Assembly: GCA_016713225.1 (NCBI GenBank)
Contig: JADJPO010000001.1
Coordinates: forward strand, 1 to 64,000
Reading direction: 5' to 3'
DNA length: 64,000 nucleotides
DNA from: Kineosporiaceae bacterium
Lineage (GTDB): Bacteria > Actinomycetota > Actinomycetes > Actinomycetales > Kineosporiaceae
This document shows positions 7,610 through 16,588 of this stretch, piece by piece. Each line of letters starts with the position of its first letter. Within the stretch, counting starts at the first letter, position 1. Made by a program: the position numbers and the translations under genes. Under the pieces are notes generated by a model. The model worked only from the letters and a program-made list of their open reading frames with translations, did not search any database and was not told where the DNA came from.

Positions 7610-9505
7610 TCAGCGGAACTCGTGCACGGCCCGACGCACCTGGCGCCCGCGACGGGTGAGCTCCTCCAGGGAGAAGCCCGCCGCGAGCAGGACCAGCGCC
7701 ACCAGGGTCAGCGTCACCCAGCGCGGCACCATGTCGGCCAGTTGCCACACCTGCCCCAGGGCCACGAGCAGCAGTCCGGCCAGCCCGACGAACAGCGGGG
7801 CCAGCACCTTGCCCAGACCGCCGGCGACGGCGATCACCGCGGCCACCACCAACACCACCAGGGTGCGCAGCAGGTGATGGCGGTCGATCACATCGGGCCA
7901 GGTCGCCACCGCCGAGGGCAGCAGTGCCATCGCCAGGGCGGGGCCGACCAGCCACAGCGAGGGCGTGGTGCGCACCAGTTCACCCAGGGGCAGGCGCCGG
8001 ACGCCGCGAGCACTCACCAGCCCGGCGAGCAGCAACAACCCCGCGGCGGGCAGGGTCCAGTTCTCGAGGAGGTCGACATCGCGGTCGACCCAGAGGATCC
8101 ACAGCGCGACGATTCCCAGGATCGCCCCGGCCCAGGGCAGCAGCAGCGCCTCGCGCACCGCAGCCACGGGAACGAGCAGGGCCACCAGCACGAGCGTGAT
8201 CGCGATCAGGGCGAAGAACAGACTGCCCGCGCCGGCATGCAGGCTCGACACCGGCTCCGCGTTCCCCGGGTTCGCCGCGTTCCGGGAGGACCACATCAGC
8301 GACTCGGCCGCGGGCAGCGCGAGCAGCCAGCAGGTGATCGCGCCGGACCCCGCGACGATCGACCAGGGACGGCACCGACGGACGACCAGTTGACCGGTGC
8401 CGAAGATCGCGCAGCCCAGGACGCCCAGCAGGACCAGGGCCACGTCGGGTGTCAGGTTCGAGTGCGCCGCCAGCCGAGCGGCCACCTGGCCCACGGCGAT
8501 CCCGGCAGCCATGGCCGCCGGCCAGACCCAGATCGCCTTCAGCGGCCGAGGCAGGCCCGAAGGTGCCGGTGTGCGGGCCACCAGCGTGGCGGCACCGCCG
8601 ATGACGGCCCAGGTCAGCGCCCAGCTCAGCCCGCGCTCGAGGTCACCGATCCCGAACAGCACGCTGATGACGGCCAGTCCGCCGCCGAGGTAGACGGCCT
8701 CACGAGGCAGGTCGGGTCGGCGGCTCGAGGCGAGCAGGACGCCGGCCGAGACTGCCGCCAGGACCGCGACCGCCAGCGGCTGCGGGCCGCCGTCCGGCTC
8801 GTCGATGGCGAAGGTGGCCGCCACGGCCGAGGCACCCATCGCCACGACCGCGGCGATCCGCCAGGCGGTCAGTCCGCCGAGGCGGGCCATCACGACCGAG
8901 AACGCCGCCACCACCAGGAGAGCCACCGTGGCCCACGCGGCATCCCGGGTGCGCATCCACTCGGCCCCCAGCCCCAGGCCGGGAGCGGCGAGCAGCGCGA
9001 CGGCGGCGACCGCGGCAGCGGCGACCGCGAGGGCCTCGGCGGTCGAGCGGTACCGGCGGCGCATCAGGTGCGAGACGCCGCTCAGCAGGCCGATCACCCC
9101 CAGCATGGTCACCACCTGACCGGCGGGACCGATCTTGTTCCAGGCGACGGCCGTGAACACGATGGCCGCGACCACCAGCAACAGGGCGCCGCCGCCGAGC
9201 AACAGACCCTGCGCGGTCACGGGGGCGCGGGTCGGCAGGGGCGCGCCACTGGGGGCCGGCGCCGTCCCGGGTGCTGCCGTACCCGGTGGCACGCTCGTCT
9301 GCCCCGCCGCGATCTGCTGTTCGACCCAGGTGAGCCGGTTGACCAGCCGCTGCTGCTCGCCGCGCAACCACATCGCCTCGGCGACCAGCGCCGCTGCGGC
9401 TCGGTGACCACAGGTGGGGCAGGTCGCGACCGGATCGGAGCCGGTGACGAGGTGTCCCTGGTGGCAGGTGGGGCAGGTCAATCCCGGTGCATCGGGAGTG
9501 CTCAT
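7610..9505 (-). CDS. Zinc-ribbon multi-pass membrane protein (SCO7613 C-terminal-like)
   Basis: 631 residues. The N-terminus has a two-knuckle zinc ribbon (LTCPTCHQGHL and ATCPTCGHRA, about residues 9-35), then a short helical segment with MWLRGEQQRLVNRLTWVEQ, a Pro/Ala linker, and from about residue 97 some 14-16 closely spaced hydrophobic helices to the C-terminus. This architecture matches actinobacterial proteins named for SCO7613, whose function is unknown. It is a single gene with its own start. The neighbours (cspA and a sugar kinase) give no strong functional clue. Confidence 0.8.
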   Translation of the reverse strand: MSTPDAPGLTCPTCHQGHLVTGSDPVATCPTCGHRAAAALVAEAMWLRGEQQRLVNRLTWVEQQIAAGQTSVPPGTAAPGTAPAPSGAPLPTRAPVTAQGLLLGGGALLLVVAAIVFTAVAWNKIGPAGQVVTMLGVIGLLSGVSHLMRRRYRSTAEALAVAAAAVAAVALLAAPGLGLGAEWMRTRDAAWATVALLVVAAFSVVMARLGGLTAWRIAAVVAMGASAVAATFAIDEPDGGPQPLAVAVLAAVSAGVLLASSRRPDLPREAVYLGGGLAVISVLFGIGDLERGLSWALTWAVIGGAATLVARTPAPSGLPRPLKAIWVWPAAMAAGIAVGQVAARLAAHSNLTPDVALVLLGVLGCAIFGTGQLVVRRCRPWSIVAGSGAITCWLLALPAAESLMWSSRNAANPGNAEPVSSLHAGAGSLFFALIAITLVLVALLVPVAAVREALLLPWAGAILGIVALWILWVDRDVDLLENWTLPAAGLLLLAGLVSARGVRRLPLGELVRTTPSLWLVGPALAMALLPSAVATWPDVIDRHHLLRTLVVLVVAAVIAVAGGLGKVLAPLFVGLAGLLLVALGQVWQLADMVPRWVTLTLVALVLLAAGFSLEELTRRGRQVRRAVHEFR

Positions 9506-9566
9506 GCCACGAGTGTGGCCCCAACTGGGAGGTGCTGGAGACAGCCCGAGGTCCCATCCGGCCTCA

Positions 9567-9631
9567 TGATCACCGCTGGATCACCGTCCACCCCGGTCGA
9601 GCGGTGGGAAACCGCGATCGAACAGTGATCA
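9567..9631. repeat. Imperfect inverted repeat, TGATCACCGTTGGATC family
   Basis: Two 16-base arms (9567-9582 and 9616-9631) match at 13 of 16 positions when one is reverse-complemented. The left arm also matches 15 of 16 bases of the perfect palindrome arm at 54617-54635, so both appear to belong to one dispersed family. The right arm overlaps the stop codon of the kinase gene. It could serve as that gene's terminator. Confidence 0.6.
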
Positions 9632-11224
9632 CGACTTGGCGCGACGGCCTCGGCGGGCGCTCGTCGACGGGGCGTCGTCCGGGGCCTGGGGGGTGACCTC
9701 GAACGACTGCCACAGCCCACCCAGCGGGGCGTAGACCCAGCTCGGCAGGTACTGGCCGGCATAGACGATCTCGTGGCAGAGCTGCTCGGCCTCGAAGGGC
9801 GCGATGAGCCGCTCGTCCAGCAACTCGGGGTGACCCGCCGACTCCAGTTCGAGGCGGTAGGTGTCCAGCAGCATCGTCCGGGCGCTCTCGCTCCAGGCGT
9901 CCACGGCGGGGGTCATCGCGAAGCCGGTGCCCTTGTCGACGACCCGGGCGACGTGGTCGAGGCTGCGCAACAGCCGCGCGATGTCGCGGGCGGCCGGGGC
10001 CATCGCCTGGCTGACCGACAGGCCGGCCAACTCGACCACCGGGTTGGGGTGGAAGTCGACCACGACCAGTCCGCCCGGCCAGCGCAGCACCTGGCCCACG
10101 TGCAGGTCGCCGTGCACCCGCTGAATGGTCACCGGCGGGCCGGTCCCGGCCTCGACGGCATCGGCCACCTCGGCGAGTCGGTTCACGGTGGCGGTGAGGG
10201 CCTCCAGGCGGGGCAGCAGCACATCGGCCACCCCTTCGAGCAGGCCGTCACGGGCCACCTGGGTCGCGGCGGCCAGCCGCTCGGTGGCCGCGGAGTGCCA
10301 GGCCCGCACCAGATCGGCCGACGCCGACGCGGTGGGTTCGGGCACGACGGTCGACCGGGTGGCCAGGGCGAGGTGCAACTTGGCCGCCGTCCGGGCCAGG
10401 CGGGCGGGGAAGTCGTGCACCCAGGAGTCCACCGCGATGCCCTTGGGGCCGCTGGACGTCGGCGGACGCGGCATGTCGTCCGGGTCGACGCCGAGCGCGC
10501 GTTGGGTCAGATCGATGCACCAGTCCCAGCCGTCGCGGGCTCGGGGCAGGTACTTGGTGGCCCAGGCGACCGGCACCTCGCGGCCGCTGGGCGCCGTCCA
10601 GAGCAACATGCCGTGGGTCTCGGGCACCTCGAAGTGGTTGACCGCATCGAGATGGGCCAGCGTGGTCGGGGCCTCGTGGGGGGCATCGACCACGTGGCGC
10701 ACCCAGGTGACCACGACCCGCTCGCCGACCACGACGGCCGAGGCTCGGCCCTCGGTGATCGGCCGCTCGCCACGCGCCTCGGGCGGCGGCACCAACCGCA
10801 CCACCCGGAAGCCGTCGACCTTGGGAATGACCTCGTGCCGCAGTAGGTCGACGAACGCCTCGGCGATACCGTCCTCAGCAGGCTCGGCCGGGGTGGCGGT
10901 GGTCGTACTGCTGCGGGTCGAACCTGCCCGCGCGTGCACCAGCGTGCGGGCCGCGGCCAGGTCGTTCTGCGACAACCCCCAGGCCGGGGTCGCTGCGGCG
11001 AAGATGTGTTCGGGGCGGCAGATGAACGAGCTGCCGGACTGTTCGACGGTGATGGCCGAGGTGAGATCGAGGGGGTACAGCCAGGTGGTCGGTTGGTCCG
11101 AGGTGACGTCCGATGTGACGTCCGGCCCGGGCCGGTCGGCGTCCGTCAGGTCCGTGGTTCGGTCGTCCGGCACCGGCGCGGCGCCCTCAGGGACGTCGTC
11201 TGGCCCGCGCGCCTTGTTACTCAC
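9629..11224 (-). CDS. Maltokinase/glucosamine-kinase-like aminoglycoside-phosphotransferase-fold protein
   Basis: About 531 residues. The GTG at 11224 is chosen because GGAGG lies six bases upstream; a TTG six bases earlier would sit directly on that site. The catalytic block QRVHGDLHVGQVLRW and the downstream SQAMAPAARDIARLLRSLDH follow the signature of actinobacterial maltokinase and glucosamine-kinase relatives. The metal-binding DFE motif reads VVVDFHPNP, so the residue after DF is His rather than the usual Glu. It is divergently placed from an AGE-family sugar isomerase 210 bases away, fitting a sugar-phosphorylating role. Substrate is not established. Confidence 0.7.
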   Translation of the reverse strand: MSNKARGPDDVPEGAAPVPDDRTTDLTDADRPGPDVTSDVTSDQPTTWLYPLDLTSAITVEQSGSSFICRPEHIFAAATPAWGLSQNDLAAARTLVHARAGSTRSSTTTATPAEPAEDGIAEAFVDLLRHEVIPKVDGFRVVRLVPPPEARGERPITEGRASAVVVGERVVVTWVRHVVDAPHEAPTTLAHLDAVNHFEVPETHGMLLWTAPSGREVPVAWATKYLPRARDGWDWCIDLTQRALGVDPDDMPRPPTSSGPKGIAVDSWVHDFPARLARTAAKLHLALATRSTVVPEPTASASADLVRAWHSAATERLAAATQVARDGLLEGVADVLLPRLEALTATVNRLAEVADAVEAGTGPPVTIQRVHGDLHVGQVLRWPGGLVVVDFHPNPVVELAGLSVSQAMAPAARDIARLLRSLDHVARVVDKGTGFAMTPAVDAWSESARTMLLDTYRLELESAGHPELLDERLIAPFEAEQLCHEIVYAGQYLPSWVYAPLGGLWQSFEVTPQAPDDAPSTSARRGRRAKS

Positions 11225-11434
11225 GGACAACCTCCAGTCACCCCGCGCAGACGGTATCGCGCTTCGCGTTGTTGCACATAGAGCCCGCCAGCGGTGTTTT
11301 CATGAACTTCGCCCCGCAGCAGGACGTACCCGCTGCGACTGGTGCCGCACCCCCATCAGGACACGTTCACCCCGTTGGGCGCAAGCGTGCACATGTCCCT
11401 CCAACGCCCCATCGTGTGAAAAGGAGCCCCTCCG

Positions 11435-12700
11435 GTGTCGACCCAGCTGCCCTCCCACCTGCCGGTTCAACCGCTCGAGACACTGGGTGGGCCCTCGCGT
11501 GAGTGGTTGCTCACGGAGGCCTCGCGATTGTTGGACGGCGCCACGGCCTCGCGCCGGGCCGACGGCGGGTTCGGCTGGCTGGACGGCGACGGCCGGCTCG
11601 CTCCGGAACACGGCCGGCCGTTGTGGATCACCACGCGGATGACGCACTGCTTCGCCCTGGGTGCCCTGCTGGGCCGCGAGCAGGACGCCGCGCTGATCGA
11701 CCACGGGGTGGCGGCACTGCGCGGGCTGTACCGGGACGCGGAGAACGGCGGCTGGTTCACCGACCCGGACGCCGAGTCGCCGGCAGACGTGAACGCCCCG
11801 AAGGGCGCCTACGGGCACGCGTTCGTCGTCCTGGCCGGGGCGAGCGCCACGGCCGCCGGCCGCGCCGGGGGACGCGAACTGCTGGCCGAGGCGCTCGCCG
11901 TCCAGGAGAGGTTCTTCTGGGACGAGGAGGCGGGCGCGGTGCGCGAGGAGTGGGATCGAACGTTCACAGACTGCGACCCGTACCGCGGCGCGAACGCGAA
12001 CATGCACACCGTCGAGGCCTACCTGGCGGCCTCGGACGCCAGCGGCGATCGGCTGTGGCGCGATCGGGCGTTGCGGATCGCCTCACGGATCATCGACGCC
12101 GGCGCGCGGGGCCACGAGTGGCGGGTGCCGGAGCACTTCGCCGCGGACTGGAGCGAGCAGCCCGAGTACAACCGGGATGCGCCGGCGCACCCGTTCCGTC
12201 CGTATGGGGCGACGCCCGGGCACGGGCTGGAGTGGGCGCGGCTGCTGTTGCACCTGGAGGCGAGTCTGATCGCCGACGGGATGTTCGACGCCGGGACGCA
12301 CGCCTGGTTGCGGGAGGCCTCGGTCGGCCTGTTCGACCGGGCGCTGGCCGACGGCTGGGACCAGGCGAACGGCGGCATCTGCTACACCACCGACTGGGAC
12401 GGAACTCCCGTGGTGGAGCAGCACTTTCACTGGGTGACGTGTGAGGGCATCGCGACGGCGGCCGTACTGCACCGGGTGACCGGCGAGCAGCGGTTCGCCG
12501 ACTGGTACGAGCGGATGTGGGACTACGCGCAGCGGTACTTCCTGGACGGTCGGCCGGGGTGGCAGATGGAGGTCAACCCCGACGGCAGCCCGTCGACCGT
12601 GACGTGGGACGGGCGTCCGGACACCTATCACGCGCTGCAGGTGGTGCTGATCCCGCTGCTGCCGCTGACCCCGTGCTTCGCCGCTTCCTTGGCGGGCTGA
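11435..12700 (+). CDS. AGE-family sugar epimerase/isomerase (YihS/mannose isomerase-like)
   Basis: 421 residues covering a full (alpha/alpha)6 barrel. The GTG start has AAAGGAG about ten bases upstream. Family motifs include WITTRMTHCFALG, YRGANANMHTVEAY, the catalytic region ATPGHGLEWARLLLHLEA and the QHFHWVTCEGIATAAVL stretch; the conserved histidines point to aldose-ketose isomerisation, as in YihS and bacterial mannose isomerases, rather than N-acylglucosamine epimerisation. It is cytoplasmic. The divergent kinase gene suggests that both act on one sugar. Confidence 0.85.
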   Translation: MSTQLPSHLPVQPLETLGGPSREWLLTEASRLLDGATASRRADGGFGWLDGDGRLAPEHGRPLWITTRMTHCFALGALLGREQDAALIDHGVAALRGLYRDAENGGWFTDPDAESPADVNAPKGAYGHAFVVLAGASATAAGRAGGRELLAEALAVQERFFWDEEAGAVREEWDRTFTDCDPYRGANANMHTVEAYLAASDASGDRLWRDRALRIASRIIDAGARGHEWRVPEHFAADWSEQPEYNRDAPAHPFRPYGATPGHGLEWARLLLHLEASLIADGMFDAGTHAWLREASVGLFDRALADGWDQANGGICYTTDWDGTPVVEQHFHWVTCEGIATAAVLHRVTGEQRFADWYERMWDYAQRYFLDGRPGWQMEVNPDGSPSTVTWDGRPDTYHALQVVLIPLLPLTPCFAASLAG

Positions 12701-12727
12701 CCGGCTGATCGAACCCTGATCGCGCTG

Positions 12728-12775
12728 GGCTTCGTCGAGTTGTCCACCGACTACGGTGGTCAACTCGACGAAGCC
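12728..12775. terminator. Bidirectional hairpin terminator
   Basis: A nested perfect hairpin: a 15-bp outer stem (12728-12742 with 12761-12775) and a 6-bp inner stem (CCACCG with CGGTGG) around an ACTA loop, with single T bulges. It separates the convergent 3' ends of the isomerase gene (plus) and the small membrane-protein gene (minus). Confidence 0.85.
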
Positions 12776-12785
12776 TCGCCCGGCG

Positions 12786-13403
12786 TCAGGGGCTGCGGTC
12801 AGGTCGACGCCACGGGACCGCATCGCGGCGGGTGCCGAGCCACCGGCCGCTGCTCTCCGACACGAACTCGACGCCGTGACGCGCGCACGAACGAGCCAGA
12901 GCAGTACAGGCACTGTCGAGGTCTCGACGCCTGATGAGCACGAGGGTCGCGAAGCGGAAGTCCGGCGTTAGTCCGATCTGATTGCCCACAGGAGGGGTGG
13001 TCGCGCGCACCCAGAGCTCGGGCAGGGTGGGGTCGGGCAGGCGCCGGCGTCCGCCAATTCTCCACTCCGGCGGCCACGACAACCGATCGACCCAGACCAG
13101 GGGGAGGTCGGCCCACGCCACGGCGGTCACCACCCGGTTGCCCCGCGACCAGAGCAGGTGCGTGCCGTCGTCCCAGAGGGAGTCGTCGCGACAGTGGTAC
13201 CAGAGCGCGGCACGACCCGCACCGAAGGCAAAGAACGCCACGGCCCCGGCGAAGAACACCGCATCCCCCACCGTGATCGCCCCGTAGAGGCAGGCGATGC
13301 CGACCAGACCGGGAGGAATCGCGGCGCGATAGGCGTTGCGGCCACTCGACATCACGATGCACTCGCCTGTCGGTGGAGTCCCCAGGAGTGCCTCGGCGGT
13401 CAT
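12786..13403 (-). CDS. Hypothetical membrane protein
   Basis: 205 residues, or 188 if translation begins at the internal Met of MSSGRNAYRAAIPPGL. Two adjacent hydrophobic segments (about residues 29-68) are followed by a soluble domain with RGNRVVTAVAWADLPLVW and WPPEWRIGGRRRLP. That pattern is reminiscent of small bacterial PH-like proteins of actinobacteria. I do not recognise a named family. It starts a few bases downstream of the peptidase gene end and could be its operon partner. Confidence 0.6.
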   Translation of the reverse strand: MTAEALLGTPPTGECIVMSSGRNAYRAAIPPGLVGIACLYGAITVGDAVFFAGAVAFFAFGAGRAALWYHCRDDSLWDDGTHLLWSRGNRVVTAVAWADLPLVWVDRLSWPPEWRIGGRRRLPDPTLPELWVRATTPPVGNQIGLTPDFRFATLVLIRRRDLDSACTALARSCARHGVEFVSESSGRWLGTRRDAVPWRRPDRSP

Positions 13404-13409
13404 CTCGCC

Positions 13410-14249
13410 TCACCACGGCGCTGGCATGACGGGCGGCAGGACCTGCCGCGCGAGCACGGTGGCCCCGACAGGGAACTCCTGACGTAAGGCTCCGGTGGCG
13501 TCGGAGGGGTCCAGCAACCAGACCGAGCGACGTCCCATCACGGTCCACGACGGCGTCCCGGACGACTCGGACGTCCCAGCTGGGACGTCGATAACCGAAC
13601 CGAGGCCGGTCACCAGGGCCGTGTCCTCGTCGATCCCCAGCAACTGGACGCCGGGCGCCGGGTCGGCGGCGCGGGCGGCGATCAGGCCCGGGAAGCGGCG
13701 CTCGAAGGCATCGAAGTGGGGGATCACCTCGACTCCCGGCACGACCCCCAGGCCGGCGATGGGTGGGGCGTGCAGGTCACGGATCCGCGGCACCCGCGCG
13801 CCGAGGGCCATCGCCCCGGCGCTGCACCCGGCCAGTGCCGCTCCGGCCTGCCAGGCCGCCACGATCGCCCGCCACACCGCGGTGTCGGCCAGCGTCTCGG
13901 TGAGGAATCCGGGGTTGCCGCCGGAAAGGTAGATCAACGCGGCGCCGTCCAGCAGCGCGGCCAGGCGCGCGTCGTCCGCGCTCGCCCGATCGACCACGGG
14001 AACGACGACCTGCTCGGCGGCCGCGCGCTCGGCGGCCGCCGCGCCCAGGGCGTGCCAGCGGGCCAGGGACGACGCCCCCTCCGGGGCGGCCGCCGTGGCC
14101 AACTGCACGAAGCGAGGACGCGTGCCGGCCGGGGTGCCCACTGCCGAACTGCCGGCCGCGAGCAGCGCCTGCTCGACGTCGTCCATCACCGGCAGATACT
14201 CCCCGGACCCGACCAGGGCCACCGGCCCGCCTCCCACCAACCCGCTCAT
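13410..14249 (-). CDS. Peptidase S51 / cyanophycinase-like (type 1 glutamine amidotransferase fold) protein
   Basis: 279 residues from the ATG at 14249. The nucleophile elbow reads AGCSAGAMALG, with a catalytic-type Ser, and the flanking YLSGGNPGFLTETL and PGVEVIPHFDAFERRFPG segments match the S51 dipeptidase E / cyanophycinase superfamily. It would hydrolyse peptides in the cytoplasm; the substrate is unknown. The first eight codons (MSGLVGGG) are encoded by the arm of a dispersed repeat, and only one base separates GGAG from that ATG. An internal GTG (Val5 or Val10, at PVALVGSG) may therefore be the real start. Confidence 0.75.
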   Translation of the reverse strand: MSGLVGGGPVALVGSGEYLPVMDDVEQALLAAGSSAVGTPAGTRPRFVQLATAAAPEGASSLARWHALGAAAAERAAAEQVVVPVVDRASADDARLAALLDGAALIYLSGGNPGFLTETLADTAVWRAIVAAWQAGAALAGCSAGAMALGARVPRIRDLHAPPIAGLGVVPGVEVIPHFDAFERRFPGLIAARAADPAPGVQLLGIDEDTALVTGLGSVIDVPAGTSESSGTPSWTVMGRRSVWLLDPSDATGALRQEFPVGATVLARQVLPPVMPAPW

Positions 14250-14350
14250 GCTCCGCAGGTGACCAGGTGGAAACGTTTACAGGCCATGCGAGAGCGTCAG
14301 CTGCGGAGCATGAGCGGGCACCTGCGGAGCATGAGCAGGTTGGGGGTGGG
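14236..14350. repeat. Dispersed hairpin element, family A, copy 1
   Basis: Contains one reversed word (GCTCATGCTCCGCAGGTG at 14244-14261) and two direct words (CGGAGCATGAGCGGG and CGGAGCATGAGCAGG, 14304-14340). The outer arms are complementary over about 25 bases. The middle 40 bases differ from the other two copies. It sits between the peptidase start and the 3' end of the cyclopropane synthase gene and overlaps the annotated peptidase start. Other copies lie at 32537-32648 and 45607-45709. Confidence 0.8.
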
Positions 14351-14354
14351 TTGG

Positions 14355-15674
14355 TCAGGAGAGCCAGGTGGGGCGGAGGGGCATGCCGGACTCGCCGTGG
14401 TCGCCGAGGCGGATCGCCAGCACCTGGTGCAGTTCGACCTGATTGCGCTCGAAGCCCAGGCGCGATCCGGCGATGTACATGCCCCAGATCTTCGCGGTGG
14501 CCAATCCGACCTCGGCCACACACGCATCCCAGTGGGCGACCAGGTTGGCCGACCATGCCGCGCAGGTCATGGCGTAGTGCTCACGCAGGTTCTCTTCGTG
14601 GCGCACTTCCAGCCCGGCGTTCTGCGCCTCGGTGATGATCTTTCCGGCACCGGTGAGCTCCCCGTCGGGAAAGATGTACCGGTCGATGAATCCGCGCTTG
14701 ACCCGAGGGACGTGATCGTTGTCCGGCCGGGTGATGCAGTGGTTCAGCAGCCGGCCACCGGGACGCAACCGCTGCCGCAGGAAGCGGAAGTACGCCGGAT
14801 AGTTGGCCACCCCGATGTGCTCGGTCAACCCGATCGAACTCACCGCGTCGAAGCCGGTCTCCGCGACGTCGCGATAGTCGGCGTAGCGCACCTCGGCCAG
14901 CTCGCCGAGGCCGTCTCGCTCGATGGCCTGCTGCGCCCAGCTCGCCTGCTCGCGCGACAGGGTCACCCCCAGCGCCGAGACGCCGTACTCGCGCGCGGCG
15001 TGACGCACCATGCCGCCCCAGCCGCAGCCGACGTCGAGCAGCCGCATGCCCGGCTTCAGGTCGAGCTTGCGCGCGACCAGGTCGTACTTGGCCGCCTGGG
15101 CCTGCTCGAGGGTGGCATCGGCGGTGGGATAGCAGGCGCAGGTGTAGGTCATCGACGGGCCCAGCACCATCTCGTAGAAGGCATTGGACACGTCGTAGTG
15201 GTGGTGGATCGCCTCGGCGTCCCGGGTGCGCGAGTGCAGCATGCCGTACAGGACGCGACGCCAGTCCGGCAGCGCCTCCTGCGGCGGCGGCGGGGGCGGC
15301 ACCAGGCGGGCCACGCCGAGCGCCCGAGCCGCCCGGGCGAGGGTGACCGGGTCGGGACGACGCCAGTGCAGTCCCTCACCGAGGGCCACCAACAGGTCAT
15401 AAGGGTTGCCGGGATGGACACCGAGCACGTCGAGGTCGCCGGCTACGTAGGCCCGGGCCATACCCAGCGACCCGGGCGCGGTCGCCAGATACGCGACGCC
15501 GCGCGGCGAAGTGACGTGAAGACCGATTGCCGCATCCTCGGGTCCGGTGCGACTGCCGTCATAGGCACTGAACCGGAAGGCGACCGGGGTCTCGGTGAGG
15601 AGATCGACGATGTCGGCCAGGCGTAGGTCGGCGGCGGTGGGTGCCGTCCGCCACGGACTGAACAGCGTTGCCAT
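14355..15674 (-). CDS. Cyclopropane-fatty-acyl-phospholipid synthase family methyltransferase
   Basis: 439 residues from the ATG at 15674, chosen over an in-frame ATG 21 bases upstream because GGGAG lies six bases before it. The SAM-binding motif LLDVGCGWGGMVRHAA is at about residues 200-215, and HHYDVSNAFYEMVLGPSMTY and EHIGVANYPAYF are the usual CFA synthase signatures. It transfers a methylene group from S-adenosylmethionine to unsaturated acyl chains in membrane phospholipids. An N-terminal SCP-like extension is present as in actinobacterial relatives. A divergent Tad locus begins about 300 bases away. Confidence 0.92.
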   Translation of the reverse strand: MATLFSPWRTAPTAADLRLADIVDLLTETPVAFRFSAYDGSRTGPEDAAIGLHVTSPRGVAYLATAPGSLGMARAYVAGDLDVLGVHPGNPYDLLVALGEGLHWRRPDPVTLARAARALGVARLVPPPPPPQEALPDWRRVLYGMLHSRTRDAEAIHHHYDVSNAFYEMVLGPSMTYTCACYPTADATLEQAQAAKYDLVARKLDLKPGMRLLDVGCGWGGMVRHAAREYGVSALGVTLSREQASWAQQAIERDGLGELAEVRYADYRDVAETGFDAVSSIGLTEHIGVANYPAYFRFLRQRLRPGGRLLNHCITRPDNDHVPRVKRGFIDRYIFPDGELTGAGKIITEAQNAGLEVRHEENLREHYAMTCAAWSANLVAHWDACVAEVGLATAKIWGMYIAGSRLGFERNQVELHQVLAIRLGDHGESGMPLRPTWLS

Positions 15675-15981
15675 GTAGTACTCCCGTGGTTGCATACAGT
15701 AACCAGAGATCGTCGGAACCGCTCAGAAGCGAGGGCGACGACACTCTATGTCGCAGGTCAGAGCCCTGCCATCGGACAAATGCGCCCGACACCCTGCCCG
15801 GACATCACCCGTGCGGGAGTGCGGCCGACAGAGGCCTCGGGCACGGATCGGATGGATGACACAGAACCGACAAACCGGGGGAGATGGGGCGAAGTTTTCC
15901 GCCAAGCTGTCACAGGATCATCCCGGACATCACCTTTGATGGGCAGTTCGAGATACAGGGCGTCACCGAGAGGGGTCTCAC
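15675..15981. other. Divergent intergenic region between cfa and the Tad pilin locus
   Basis: 307 bases without a convincing gene. It must hold both promoters. Upstream of the pilin gene a GAGAGGGGTCTCAC stretch supplies the ribosome-binding site. I see no strong palindrome, riboswitch or repeat here. Confidence 0.5.
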
Positions 15982-16170
15982 ATGCTCCACATCGAGGTCT
16001 TCAGGGCCGTGTGGTCAACGCTGCGTCAGCGACTGACCGATCAGCGGGTCCAGGACGACGGTTCGGTCAGTGTGGAACAGGTGATCATCACGGCGGGGTT
16101 GGTCACCGTCACCGTGGTGGCCATCGCCGCGTTGATCGCCGGCGTGACGAAGTACGCAGGCAAGATCTGA
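15982..16170 (+). CDS. Flp/Fap-type IVb pilin-like small protein
   Basis: 62 residues: a charged N-terminus, then DDGSVSVEQVIITAG and a single hydrophobic helix. The Gly before SVSVE with Glu at +5 matches the class III prepilin peptidase cleavage site of type IVb (Flp) pilins, so the mature subunit would begin at Ser. It is the first gene of a five-gene Tad minor-component cluster. The cluster's ATPase and membrane platform genes are not in this window. Confidence 0.8.
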   Translation: MLHIEVFRAVWSTLRQRLTDQRVQDDGSVSVEQVIITAGLVTVTVVAIAALIAGVTKYAGKI

Positions 16171-16586
16171 CGGCGGCTGCCATCACGATCTCCGGACGCC
16201 GGGCGCCGGGCTGGGCTCACCCGCGTGACCGAGGCTCGGCCGCCGTCGAACTGGTGGTGTTGTTCCCGGCACTGCTCGCCCTGATCTTCATCGTGGTGCA
16301 GGCCGGCCTGCACTACTACGCCCGCAGCGTGGCCCTCTCGGCCGCACGCGAGGGAGTGCGGGCAGCCGCGGTGCAGGACGGCACGGCCGCTGATGGCCAG
16401 GCCGCCGCCGACGCGTTCCTCGCCCGTGTCGCCGATGACCTGCTGGCGGGCAGCCAGGTGAGCGCCGACCGGACCGCCCAGACCGTCACGGTCACCGTCA
16501 CCGGCACGTCCCTGAGCCTGGTGCCGGGCTACCCCGGCTTCGCGATCAGCCAGCAGGCCTCGGCCCCGGTGGAACGGGTGAGCTGA
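16167..16586 (+). CDS. TadE-like pseudopilin without a canonical start codon
   Basis: The frame encodes RDRGSAAVELVVLFPALL, a TadE-type prepilin motif (Gly then Glu at +5), followed by one membrane helix and a C-terminal domain ending in ASAPVERVS, about 139 residues. No ATG, GTG or TTG occurs in frame between the pilin stop and the motif. The best candidate is CTG at 16167, which overlaps the pilin stop (CTGA) and has GCAGG about six bases upstream. A rare CTG start, or an indel in the read, would explain this. The product would be exported as a minor pilus-assembly subunit. Confidence 0.7.
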   Translation: MTAAAITISGRRAPGWAHPRDRGSAAVELVVLFPALLALIFIVVQAGLHYYARSVALSAAREGVRAAAVQDGTAADGQAAADAFLARVADDLLAGSQVSADRTAQTVTVTVTGTSLSLVPGYPGFAISQQASAPVERVS

Positions 16587-16588
16587 CC

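Noticed and set aside
15690..16166. Upstream extension of the TadE-like frame through the pilin gene
   Set aside because: Its translation over the pilin region is compositionally shadow-like, and the pilin frame is clearly the coding one.
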